DNA of 64,000 nucleotides from Streptomyces sp. R21 (GTDB taxonomy: Bacteria > Actinomycetota > Actinomycetes > Streptomycetales > Streptomycetaceae). Shown here in pieces: positions 7,391 to 14,646 of this stretch. Below the pieces are notes generated by a model, which saw nothing but the letters and a program-made list of their open reading frames with translations, was not told the DNA's origin and ran no database searches. The translations under genes and the position numbers were made by a program. The first letter of the stretch is position 1. Every line of letters starts with the position of its first letter. The DNA lies in assembly GCF_041051975.1 (NCBI RefSeq), contig NZ_CP163435.1, forward strand, positions 4,960,001-5,024,000, in the 5' to 3' direction.

Positions 7391-8734
7391 TCACAGCGGG
7401 GGCTGTGCGGGGGCCGGGCCCAGGGTTGTCGTGCCCGGGGCGGTGCGGTGGCCTAGGCCCGTGCGGTAGGCGTCGAGGGCTGCCTCGACTCGGCCGGTGC
7501 GGCGGAGCAGGTCGCCGAGCAGTCGGCACAGGTCGGCGAGATCGCCGGCCGCGCCCGCCCGCTCCAGGAGGCTGAGCGCGCGGACGTAGTGCTCCTCGGC
7601 GGTCTCCGTGTCCCGGGCGTCCTCGGCGATGATGCCGAGCAGCCGGTGTGCGGCGGCGGAGTGGACGGCGCCGCGCTCGGAGCTGAGGTCGCCGAGCACG
7701 TCGTGCAGGAGGGCGGCGGCCTCGTCGGACTTGTCGCGGCGGTGCAGTACGTCGGCGAGCTCGACGGCGACCTGACTGGTGTAGAGGGCGGCCCGCTTGG
7801 CGGACAGCATGGTCTGCGCCTGCCTCAGCTCGGCTTCGGCGCGCTCCAGCTCGCCGTTCTGCGCGTACAGGTAGCCGCGCATCCAGTGACAGTTGGCGAG
7901 TTCCGTACGGATCTGGAGCTGGCGGTAGAGATCGGCGGCCTTGGCGAGGGAGCTGTCGGCCTCGGCGATCCGGCCCTCGGCGATCATCGTGCGCGCGACG
8001 GAGCGGTGCATCCGGGCCACCAGCGCGGGGTCGCCCGCCTTCGGGGCGAGGGCGAGCGCGAACTCGGCGGCCTGGGCGGCCCGCGCGTGGGCGCCCATGT
8101 CCATGTACGGCGCGATGACGCCCGTATAGAGGAGCAGCAGGGCGTCCGGGTCGTGCAGGCCGGTGCGGTTGAGTTCGTCGAGGGTGGACTCGAACAGGTA
8201 GCAGGCATACCGGAGTTCACCGGCGAGATAGTGCGACACCGCCCGGCCGCGCAGGGCGGGCACGCGGACCGGCAGCGGGGCGTCGCCGAGGCGCCGCTCC
8301 GACTCCTCGAAGCGCTGCCTCGCCGTCACCAGGTCCCCTGTCTCCAGGGCGCATTCCCCGAGGCCCAGCAGTGCGGCGGCCTGTTCGTCGGCCAGCCCGT
8401 GCTCGTCGGCCTCCGCGAGCAGCACGGCATACTGCTCCGCCGCCACCTCGGCCTCCCCGGTGGCGAGCGTGCGCTGCGCGTCGGTCAGCCGCAGTCGCAG
8501 GTCGATGGCGAGGTGGGCGGGACGGCCGGTGGCCAGCTCCTCGTACGCCACTCCGAGCCGCTCGGCGATGTGCCGCAGCGCGGGCTCGGAGGCCCGCACC
8601 CGGCCCGCCTCCAGCGTGGAGATGTACGCCGGCGTGTACGCCGGTTCCGCCAACTGCTTCTGTGTCAGACCGCGTTCGCTGCGCAGCTGCTGAACCCGGC
8701 GCCCGATGACCTCCGGACCGTCACGCTCCGTCAT
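7391..8734 (-). CDS. XRE-family regulator with tetratricopeptide repeats (RRNPP-like architecture)
   Basis: A 447-residue protein (ATG 8734; an in-frame ATG at 8746 would add four residues). Residues 5-65 form an XRE helix-turn-helix (IGRRVQQLRSERGLTQKQLA, YISTLEAGRV, LRHIAERLGVAYEEL). Residues 75-435 are a chain of helical TPR units (for example AEQYAVLLAEADEHGL, DLVTARQRFEESERRLG, AEEHYVRALSLLERAG). HTH plus TPR is the plan of peptide-sensing RRNPP regulators and of Streptomyces developmental regulators such as NsdA. Neither start has a clear ribosome binding site, so the transcript may be leaderless. It is divergent from a 50-residue exported peptide at 8885, with a palindromic site between them. 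Confidence 0.9.
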   Translation of the reverse strand: MTERDGPEVIGRRVQQLRSERGLTQKQLAEPAYTPAYISTLEAGRVRASEPALRHIAERLGVAYEELATGRPAHLAIDLRLRLTDAQRTLATGEAEVAAEQYAVLLAEADEHGLADEQAAALLGLGECALETGDLVTARQRFEESERRLGDAPLPVRVPALRGRAVSHYLAGELRYACYLFESTLDELNRTGLHDPDALLLLYTGVIAPYMDMGAHARAAQAAEFALALAPKAGDPALVARMHRSVARTMIAEGRIAEADSSLAKAADLYRQLQIRTELANCHWMRGYLYAQNGELERAEAELRQAQTMLSAKRAALYTSQVAVELADVLHRRDKSDEAAALLHDVLGDLSSERGAVHSAAAHRLLGIIAEDARDTETAEEHYVRALSLLERAGAAGDLADLCRLLGDLLRRTGRVEAALDAYRTGLGHRTAPGTTTLGPAPAQPPL

Positions 8735-8835
8735 GCGGGTAAGCATGCCATTAAGGCGACTTACGCTCGGTCAAGTCCTGATCATTGTTCAACTTCCCCT
8801 GAATCACTTGCCCTTGGTGTCCAGGAGCCCCTACG

Positions 8836-8861
8836 TTAAGCGGCGAGTTAAGCCTGCTTAA
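8836..8861. promoter_or_regulatory. Palindromic site TTAAGC-CT-GCTTAA with extra half-site
   Basis: A perfect inverted repeat TTAAGCCTGCTTAA occupies 8848-8861. A further TTAAGC half-site starts at 8836, 12 bp upstream in phase, and a TTAAGG lies at 8751 beside the regulator start. It sits in the divergent region between the XRE-TPR gene and the small peptide gene, 24 bp before the peptide start. It is unusually AT-rich for this genome, so it is a good operator and/or promoter candidate for the XRE protein. Binding is inferred. Confidence 0.6.
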
Positions 8862-8884
8862 TACGCCGCTGTTGCGAGGTTGCC

Positions 8885-9037
8885 GTGCTCCGACGTATCT
8901 CCGCGCGCTACTCCAGAGGCTTCGCCGCGGCGCTCGTCGCCGTGACGGCACTGATCACGGCAGCGAACCTGGGCCCGGCGCGAGCGGCCACGCCCCCGAC
9001 TCCCCCGGCGGTGTCCACCGTGCACGGGGTGAGGTGA
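8885..9037 (+). CDS. Small exported peptide precursor, divergent from XRE-TPR regulator
   Basis: A 50-residue ORF, GTG 8885 to TGA 9037, with GAGG at 8876-8879, five bases before the start. Residues 1-11 are basic (LRRISARYSR), 12-30 a hydrophobic core (FAAALVAVTALITAANLG), and PARA-A at 31-35 is a good signal-peptidase site. The predicted mature part is 16 residues, ATPPTPPAVSTVHGVR. It has no domain and could be the remnant of a longer secreted protein. However, the clean signal peptide, good ribosome binding site and divergence from a TPR-type regulator fit a secreted signalling peptide (inference). No second frame continues the reading after the stop. Confidence 0.55.
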   Translation: MLRRISARYSRGFAAALVAVTALITAANLGPARAATPPTPPAVSTVHGVR

Positions 9038-9094
9038 GCCGGACCACTCCTCCTGCGACAGCATCATGTCCTTACGCCGACCAGGGCACGGTTT

Positions 9095-9751
9095 CTAGAA
9101 CTCCGCCGTGTCCAGTTCGAAGCCGAGGGGGGCGGGCAACTGCACGGTCAGGCCCAGCTTGCACTTCGGCCCCTGGGCGTAGTCGTCGCCCGACGGGGCG
9201 GAGTACACCGTCACCTCGCCCTCCTCCCGGTCGATCAGCAGGTAGACGGGGATACCGGCGCGGGCGTAGCCGTGGATCTTCTTGTCGCGGTCGCGGTCGG
9301 CCGTACTTGCGGAGGTGACCTCGGCGACGAGTACGACACCCGAAGGCTCGTGCCACTCCTCCTGGTCGTCGAAGCTGCCCTTGGGCGCGACAACCAGGTC
9401 GGGGACGACGTGGCCGGTCTCGGATGCGCCGGGGACGGTCAGACCGATTCCGGTGTAATTGCGCAGGGACTCGTCCGGGCCTCGCTTGGTGACCTGCCGG
9501 TTGATCTCCGACACGATCTCCTCATGCTCCCCGTTGGCCGGTGGCGTCACGCAGATCTCCCCTTCGATCAACTCCACACGCCAGCCCTTGGGGGCCGTCG
9601 CACTGAAGAGCTCGAAGACCTGCTCCACGCTCGCGCCCGTGTAGTCGGGCACGCCGCTGTCCGTGTCGCTATCGCCGTCAGGGTCGTCGTAGGGGCCGTG
9701 AATGGCCTCACCCTGGTATCCAGGCATGATGATCGGCTCCGCCGTCGCCAT
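9095..9751 (-). CDS. Uma2-family protein (PD-(D/E)XK nuclease fold)
   Basis: A 218-residue protein; ATG 9751 follows a strong AAGGAGG. The N-terminal 35 residues are acidic and variable. The Uma2 fold (about 40-215) shows its hallmarks: WRVELIEGEICVTPP, HEEIVSEINRQV, VVPDLVVAP with the metal-binding Asp, VLVAEVTSAST with the Glu, DRDRDKKIHGYARAG with the Lys, and VYLLIDREEGEVTVY. Uma2 (DUF820) proteins are abundant in cyanobacteria and Streptomyces. They have a restriction-endonuclease-like fold, but their substrate is not established. All expected active-site residues seem to be present. It is a single gene beside regulatory accessory genes. Confidence 0.9.
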   Translation of the reverse strand: MATAEPIIMPGYQGEAIHGPYDDPDGDSDTDSGVPDYTGASVEQVFELFSATAPKGWRVELIEGEICVTPPANGEHEEIVSEINRQVTKRGPDESLRNYTGIGLTVPGASETGHVVPDLVVAPKGSFDDQEEWHEPSGVVLVAEVTSASTADRDRDKKIHGYARAGIPVYLLIDREEGEVTVYSAPSGDDYAQGPKCKLGLTVQLPAPLGFELDTAEF

Positions 9752-9868
9752 GACAGACCTCCTTCGCTCGACGCGACCCTCCCAGCGTAGACCGGGAGCC
9801 CGTGCACCGAATGCGGAGCCGTTCACTCGAACGGGTGTGCTGTTACGTTTCCTCGCGCCGCGGTCCCC

Positions 9869-10678
9869 TCAGGTGTCCAGCGCCTTCCTGACCTCGTTCT
9901 CCGCCTTGTCCAGGCGGATGTGCGCCAAGGAGACGGAGACCCTCTTCATCGTGTCGTAGAACACGCCGAACGCGCTGAGCGGGATGGGTTCCATGCCCTC
10001 CTTGTTGATCAACGGGCCGAAGGCGGCGGTGAGGACGGAGCCGGTGTCGCCGTCGAGCGCCCCCGTTCCCAGGCCGACCACGAGATCCTGGCAGGCGGTG
10101 TCGCCGACGCGGGCGGTCCGCCCCTCTTTCAGTTCCTTGAAGTAGACGGGGAGGGACTCCGCCAGCCTCAGGGTCCGCTCGGCACCCCCGGCCGCCGGCA
10201 GCGCCGTCTTCTTCGTCTCCTTGCCGGGCGTCATCAGCCGCTCGGCGGACTCCGCCGCCGCGAGCAGCTTCCGCTCGGCCTCCTCGGGCCGCTCCGTCTC
10301 CGGCTCCCCCTGCTTCACCCACTTCTTGAACTCCTGCGCGGCCATGGAAGCCTCGTGCTCGATGATCTCCATGGCTTCGAGGGCGCCCCGCAGAGTCTTC
10401 TTGGGTACGCCCGTCGGCTTGGACAGATCCGAGTCCGCCGCCAGCGCCCAACGCATCGTCTCCGGCGTGTAGTACTCGGGGGGCGTCAGGCCCTTCTTGA
10501 GAATCTTCTTCTCGTGCGGCTCCAAGGAGGCGAGGAGTTCCTCTCCAGGGCCGTGGTAGGGCTTGCCCGCAGTGGGGAGATCGCTGAGGATCTTCCGCTT
10601 CTGCGCCTCCTTCCGCGTCTCCTTCTGCGTCTCCTTCTGCGTGTGCGCCGTGTACTCCGACTTGCCTTCCTTGCCCAT
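9869..10678 (-). CDS. Hypothetical highly charged protein
   Basis: A 269-residue protein; ATG 10678 follows CGGAGG. The N-terminus is very Lys/Glu/Gln-rich with a heptad-like repetition (TQKETQKETRKEAQKRK at about 13-29). Residues 50-130 are helical (LASLEPHEKKILKKGL, LRGALEAMEIIEHEASM). Residues 165-235 contain LPVYFKELKEGRT and a Gly-rich segment DLVVGLGTGALDGDTGS. There is no signal peptide or membrane segment. I do not recognise a family. Usage looks like normal Streptomyces coding bias. It lies between Uma2 and the XRE/DUF397 cassette on the same strand, and may be an effector or structural protein of this accessory block, but no function can be assigned. Confidence 0.75.
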   Translation of the reverse strand: MGKEGKSEYTAHTQKETQKETRKEAQKRKILSDLPTAGKPYHGPGEELLASLEPHEKKILKKGLTPPEYYTPETMRWALAADSDLSKPTGVPKKTLRGALEAMEIIEHEASMAAQEFKKWVKQGEPETERPEEAERKLLAAAESAERLMTPGKETKKTALPAAGGAERTLRLAESLPVYFKELKEGRTARVGDTACQDLVVGLGTGALDGDTGSVLTAAFGPLINKEGMEPIPLSAFGVFYDTMKRVSVSLAHIRLDKAENEVRKALDT

Positions 10679-10776
10679 GACTTCGCACCTCCGTGACACG
10701 GTGTCGTTCCACCGGTGTCTCACCGCGGAGGTGGCCAGGACAGGGGCCACGTGGGCCCCTTCGGGGGCGCGTTGGC

Positions 10777-10965
10777 CTACAGCGAGGCGACGAAGGTGGC
10801 GAAGGCGGCGGGGGTCACGGTGAACGCGCCCCCTTCGGGGTTCTTGGAGTCGCGGATGGCGATGTGGGGGGTCAGGGGGGCGACTTCGACGCACTCGCCG
10901 CCGCTGGTGCCGCTGTAGCTGGACTTACGCCACGTCGCGGCCGTCAACTGCTGGCTGGTCTCCAT
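10777..10965 (-). CDS. DUF397 protein of first WhiJ/AbaA-type cassette
   Basis: A 62-residue protein with the DUF397 signature WRKSSYSGTSGGECVEVA at about 12-29, then HIAIRDSKNPEGG and FTVTPAAFATFV. Its start lies 41 bp inside the end of the upstream XRE gene, so the two are translationally coupled. In Streptomyces such pairs (XRE with a DUF5753 domain plus DUF397) occur in dozens of copies, often with an ATPase gene, as at the whiJ, bldB and abaA loci. Studied examples suggest that the DUF397 partner modulates DNA binding by the XRE partner during development and antibiotic production. The gene-specific role here is unknown. Confidence 0.93.
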   Translation of the reverse strand: METSQQLTAATWRKSSYSGTSGGECVEVAPLTPHIAIRDSKNPEGGAFTVTPAAFATFVASL

Positions 10966-11767
10966 AGCGTTCCTCCATCACGCGAGCGATCAGGTCGGCC
11001 GAGCCCTCCGGGGAGAGGGCCATGGCCTGCAAGCGAGCGTATCCGACTGAACGCTCCCTGATCACTTGTGGGTTGGCGGTCATGTGACCGAGGTCGTATG
11101 ACTCCGCGTAGAAGAGGTCCGGGTCGCCATCGAAGCGCAGGAGCGTGAACGAACCCATCATCCCGGTGTGCGGCCCCACCGAGAACGGCAGAACCTGGAC
11201 GTTCACCCAGGCGTTCTGCTGGAACGACAACAGGTGAGCCAGTTGCTTTCGCATGACCTCCCGACCACCCACCTCCTGGAGCAACACCGACTCGTCCAGC
11301 ACTACCCACAGCGCAGGCTCGCGCTGGAGAACTCGCTGCCGCTCCATCCGGGCCGCGACCAACTCCTCGACCTTGTCCGGGTGGTCCACACACAGCAGCG
11401 CCTCGGCGTACTCCTGCGTCTGGAGGAGCCCGTACACAAGCTGGCACTGATACGTGGAGATGTAAGTCGCGCTTGCCTCCATCTCCGCGAACGGTTGCAA
11501 CCAGTGCGGGAGTTGAGACCGCAGCACCAACCCCAACAACCTCCCCAACGCCCCCTCCGTCCCGAGCGCCATGTCCACCCGCTCGGTGAACTCCCTCGTC
11601 GGGACCTTCTTCGCCGTCTCGATCTGTCCGATCAGGGAGCCCGTGCAGAAGACGATCGCGCCCAGCTGCTTCTGGTTGAGGTCGGCGGCCTCCCTGAGGC
11701 GGCGGAGTTCCGCACCGAAGTAGTCCAGTGGGGACGCGCCGGGATCCAGGTCGCGGATGTTCACCAT
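10925..11767 (-). CDS. XRE/DUF5753 transcriptional regulator (WhiJ-like), first cassette
   Basis: A 280-residue protein starting at ATG 11767. Residues 15-75 form the HTH (YFGAELRRLREAADLNQKQLG, GSLIGQIETAKKVPTREF). Residues 95-265 form DUF5753, recognisable by TYQCQLVYGLLQTQEYAEAL, ARMERQRVLQREPALWVVLDESVL, VQVLPFSVGPHTGMMGSFTLLRF and FYAESYDLGHMT. It is coupled to the DUF397 gene by a 41-bp overlap and is divergent from an ATPase gene. This organisation is that of the WhiJ/AbaA regulatory cassettes. A palindrome in the divergent region (11850-11862) is a candidate operator. Confidence 0.95.
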   Translation of the reverse strand: MVNIRDLDPGASPLDYFGAELRRLREAADLNQKQLGAIVFCTGSLIGQIETAKKVPTREFTERVDMALGTEGALGRLLGLVLRSQLPHWLQPFAEMEASATYISTYQCQLVYGLLQTQEYAEALLCVDHPDKVEELVAARMERQRVLQREPALWVVLDESVLLQEVGGREVMRKQLAHLLSFQQNAWVNVQVLPFSVGPHTGMMGSFTLLRFDGDPDLFYAESYDLGHMTANPQVIRERSVGYARLQAMALSPEGSADLIARVMEERYGDQPAVDGRDVA

Positions 11768-11849
11768 GAATGTGCAACCCCCAAGCAGACGGCTCGCGTC
11801 GTTGATTCCTGGTCGTAGCCGAGCGTAATCGGGTCGCTCCACTCTGGTG

Positions 11850-11862
11850 ACGTGAATCACGT
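11850..11862. promoter_or_regulatory. Palindrome ACGTGA-a-TCACGT in divergent regulatory region
   Basis: A perfect 6-bp inverted repeat around one central base lies 83 bp upstream of the XRE start, on top of the proposed ATPase start codon (GTG 11852). If it is an operator, it would block translation initiation or transcription of the ATPase gene. It could also mean that the real ATPase start is further downstream, for example GTG 11882. No binding evidence exists. Confidence 0.4.
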
Positions 11863-12313
11863 AACTGACCAGCCAGACGCGGTGGTTGACGCGAGGTACG
11901 GCGTCAGCTTCACCGTCGGTGACCATTCGGCGCGGCATCTGCGGCGGATCCTGCGGACGTATCTCCACGCCTGGGAGATGTCCGAGCTGACCGACGCGGC
12001 GGTGCTCGCGCTGACCGAGCTGATCGCCAACGTCGTACGGCATGTGCCGGACCGGCGGGCCGCGCTGCTGATGCTGCGGCGGCCCGGCGGGGTGCGGGTG
12101 GAGGTGACGGACACGTGCTCGCAGCCACCGTCGTCCACAGCTGTGGACGAACTCGCGGAGGGCGGGCGCGGACTGCTGATCGTTGCGGCGGTCACCGACC
12201 GGTGGGGGTGGCATCCGCAGGCGGGGCAGGCGGGGCAGGGCGGCAAGACCGTCTGGTTCGAGTGTGACGTCAAGGGGCCGGCGGCACACGTGCCGCCTAG
12301 GCTGACCCCGTGA
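11852..12313 (+). CDS. HATPase_c anti-sigma/serine kinase-like ATP-binding protein, first cassette
   Basis: A 153-residue protein of the RsbW/SpoIIAB-like ATPase family. The N-box is ALTELIANVVRHV at about 50-62, the D-x-G-like element is VEVTDTCSQPP, and the G-rich lid is GGRGLLIVAAVTDRWG at about 108-123, with the final strand TVWFECDV. Proteins of this kind in XRE/DUF397 cassettes are short single-domain ATPases whose targets are unknown. The start is uncertain: GTG 11852 lies in a palindrome without a good ribosome binding site, and GTG 11882 is an alternative. Its stop overlaps the next gene start as GTGA, suggesting coupling to the amidohydrolase. Confidence 0.88.
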   Translation: MNHVTDQPDAVVDARYGVSFTVGDHSARHLRRILRTYLHAWEMSELTDAAVLALTELIANVVRHVPDRRAALLMLRRPGGVRVEVTDTCSQPPSSTAVDELAEGGRGLLIVAAVTDRWGWHPQAGQAGQGGKTVWFECDVKGPAAHVPPRLTP

Positions 12314-13548
12314 CCTCACCCGCCGCACGGACCGCGCTCGACCTCACCGCCGACCTCCCGGTCCCCGCCCTGGAGGACCTCTACCGGGACCTGCACCGGC
12401 ACCCCGAGCTGTCGCTGCGCGAGCACCGGACCGCCGGGATCCTCGCCGAGCGGCTGCGGAAGGCGGGGTACGAGACCACGGACGGAGTCGGCGGCACCGG
12501 CGTCGTAGGCGTGCTGCGCAACGGCGACGGGCCCACCGTCCTGCTGCGCGCCGACATGGACGCGCTGCCGGTCGCCGAGGACACCGGGCTGCCGTACGCC
12601 TCCACCGTGCCCGGCGTCATGCACGCCTGCGGCCACGACCTGCACGTCACCTGGCTGGCGGGTGCGGCCGAGGCACTCGCGGCGGGCCGGGACACCTGGT
12701 CGGGGACGCTGCTCGTGGTCGGGCAGCCCGCCGAGGAGAACGGCGAGGGTGCCAAAGGGATGATCGACGACGGACTGTACGTCCGCTTCCCGCGCCCCGA
12801 CGTCCTGCTCGGCCAGCACGTCGCCCCCGGCCCGGCGGGGCTGTACGCCCACTCGCCCGGCCTGATCCTGTCCGCCTCGACGGACGTCGACATCGTCGTG
12901 CACGGGCGCGGCGGACACGGCTCGCGCCCCGAGGCGACCGTCGACCCGGTGGTGACCGCCGCGTACATCGTGACCCGGCTGCAGACCGTGGTCGGCCGGG
13001 AGATCGCGCCGCGCGACTCCGCCGTGCTGACCGTGGGGCGCATCGAGGCCGGCACCCGGCACAACATCATCCCGTCCGAGGCGCGCCTCTCCCTCAACCT
13101 CCGTACGCAGTCCGCCGAGGTCCGCGAGCGGATGCTCGCGGCGGTCCGGCGCATCGCGGCGGGCGAGTGCGCGGCGGCCGGCTGCCCGCGCGAGCCCGAC
13201 GTCACCCTCGGCGCCGTCTTCCCGGCCACCGTCAACGACGCCGAGACCGACCACCGCATCGCCGCCGTCCACCGCGAGGTCTTCGGCGAGGGCACCGTCC
13301 TCGACTTCGGCCCCGCGATGGGCAGCGAGGACTTCCCGCACCTCGCCGAGGGCGGCATCCCGTACTCCTACTGGTTCGTGACCAGCACCCCCGCCGCCGT
13401 GTGGGACGCGGCCCCCGGCGCCGACCTGATGGACCGCCTCGCCGCCGTCCCCAGCAACCACAGCCCGCACTTCGCCCCCGACCTGTCGACGGTCGCCCCG
13501 GGCGTCCGCACCCTCGTCTCGGGCGCGCTCGCCTGCCTCGGCTCTTGA
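12310..13548 (+). CDS. M20-family amidohydrolase (hippurate/N-acyl amino acid hydrolase type)
   Basis: A 412-residue cytoplasmic metallohydrolase. Characteristic blocks are LYRDLHRHPELSLREHRTA (25-45), VLLRADMDALPV (77-88), HACGHDLHVTWLAG with two metal ligands, GQPAEENGEGAKGM with the catalytic/metal-binding Glu pair, GQHVAPG, the lid-domain HGRGGHGSRPEATVDPV, and the terminal AMGSEDFPHLAEGGIPYSYWF. It matches the amidohydrolase subfamily that removes acyl groups from amino acids or hydrolyses hippurate-like amides. The exact substrate cannot be read from sequence. GTG 12310 overlaps the ATPase stop (GTGA). Confidence 0.93.
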   Translation: MTSPAARTALDLTADLPVPALEDLYRDLHRHPELSLREHRTAGILAERLRKAGYETTDGVGGTGVVGVLRNGDGPTVLLRADMDALPVAEDTGLPYASTVPGVMHACGHDLHVTWLAGAAEALAAGRDTWSGTLLVVGQPAEENGEGAKGMIDDGLYVRFPRPDVLLGQHVAPGPAGLYAHSPGLILSASTDVDIVVHGRGGHGSRPEATVDPVVTAAYIVTRLQTVVGREIAPRDSAVLTVGRIEAGTRHNIIPSEARLSLNLRTQSAEVRERMLAAVRRIAAGECAAAGCPREPDVTLGAVFPATVNDAETDHRIAAVHREVFGEGTVLDFGPAMGSEDFPHLAEGGIPYSYWFVTSTPAAVWDAAPGADLMDRLAAVPSNHSPHFAPDLSTVAPGVRTLVSGALACLGS

Positions 13549-13637
13549 CCTCTTGACCTCGTTGACCTCTTACGAAGTGCTGACATGCGGGGCGTTGAGC
13601 TGCCGTCCGGCGGGGCCCTGCCCCTAGCGTTCGGGAC

Positions 13638-14633
13638 ATGCGGGTACTGGTCACCGGCGGAGCCGGGTTCATCGGGTCTCAGATCGTGGCGGCACTGACC
13701 GCGCGCGGGCACGAGGCGGTGGTGTACGACCTGCGGGAGGGCAGCGACGTACGGGATCCCGTGAAGCTCGCGCGCGCCCTCACCGGTATCGACGCCGTCT
13801 GCCATCAGGCGGCGATGGTCGGGCTCGGGAAGGGCTTCGCGGACGCCGTCGAGTACGTCTCGCGCAATGACCTCGGTACGGCGGTGCTGCTGACCGCGAT
13901 GGCCGAGGCGGGGGTACGGCGGCTCGTGCTCGCCGGGTCGATGGTGGTGTACGGGGAGGGGCGGTACGCCTGCGAGCGGCACGGGGTGGTGCGGCCGGGC
14001 CCCCGGGCCGTCGCGGACCTCGACGCCGGGCGCTTCGAGCCCAGGTGCCCGGTGTGCGGCGCGGACCTGAGGCCCGGACTGGTCGCCGAGGACGCCCCGG
14101 TCGACCCCCGCAACGTCTACGCGACGACGAAGCTCGCCCAGGAGCACCTGGCGGCCGCCTGGGCCCGGAGCACCGGCTGCACGGCCGTCTCCCTGCGCTA
14201 TCACAACGTCTACGGCCCCGGCATGCCCCGCGACACCCCCTACGCGGGCGTCGCCTCCTTCTTCCGCTCCTCCCTCGCCCGCGGGGAGTCACCGACGGTC
14301 TTCGAGGACGGCGGGCAGCGCCGGGACTTCGTCCACGTACGCGATGTGGCGGCCGCCAACGTCCTCGCCCTGGAAGGGGACTTGGCGGGCGGAGCCCTGC
14401 ACGCGTTCAACACCGGCAGCGGGGACCCGCACACCGTGGGGGAGATGGCCCGGGCGCTGGCGGCCGCGTACGGCGGTCCGGAGCCGGTGGTGACGGGCGA
14501 GTACCGGCTCGGCGACGTCCGCCACATCACGGCGGACTCGGCACGGCTGCGGGCCGAACTGGGCTGGAAGCCCGAAGTCCCCTTCGCCGAGGGGATGGTG
14601 GAGTTCGCGGGGGCGAACCTGCGTCAGGACTGA
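13638..14633 (+). CDS. NAD-dependent epimerase/dehydratase with a CxxH/CxxC insertion
   Basis: A 331-residue extended short-chain dehydrogenase. The Rossmann motif TGGAGFIG is at 6-13, the catalytic triad is Ser101 with Tyr161-x3-Lys165 (YATTK), and the sugar-nucleotide region includes LRYHNVYGPGMPRDTPYAGV and RRDFVHVRDVA. Between Ser101 and Tyr161 an insertion of about 40 residues carries Cys112-x2-His115 and Cys137-x2-Cys140 (CPVCGADL). This is a plausible zinc knuckle absent from ordinary UDP-glucose epimerases, though I have seen it in some actinobacterial relatives. It likely epimerises or dehydrates a nucleotide sugar; the substrate is unknown. It is 89 bp downstream of the amidohydrolase and may be separate. 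Confidence 0.9.
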   Translation: MRVLVTGGAGFIGSQIVAALTARGHEAVVYDLREGSDVRDPVKLARALTGIDAVCHQAAMVGLGKGFADAVEYVSRNDLGTAVLLTAMAEAGVRRLVLAGSMVVYGEGRYACERHGVVRPGPRAVADLDAGRFEPRCPVCGADLRPGLVAEDAPVDPRNVYATTKLAQEHLAAAWARSTGCTAVSLRYHNVYGPGMPRDTPYAGVASFFRSSLARGESPTVFEDGGQRRDFVHVRDVAAANVLALEGDLAGGALHAFNTGSGDPHTVGEMARALAAAYGGPEPVVTGEYRLGDVRHITADSARLRAELGWKPEVPFAEGMVEFAGANLRQD

Positions 14634-14646
14634 CCTGCGCCTGACG

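Noticed and set aside
8885..9037. Small peptide as a broken start of a secreted enzyme rather than a signal
   Set aside because: Not fully excluded. I saw no continuation of a coding frame downstream of the stop within the 57 bp before the next gene, so it is kept as an independent small gene with moderate confidence.
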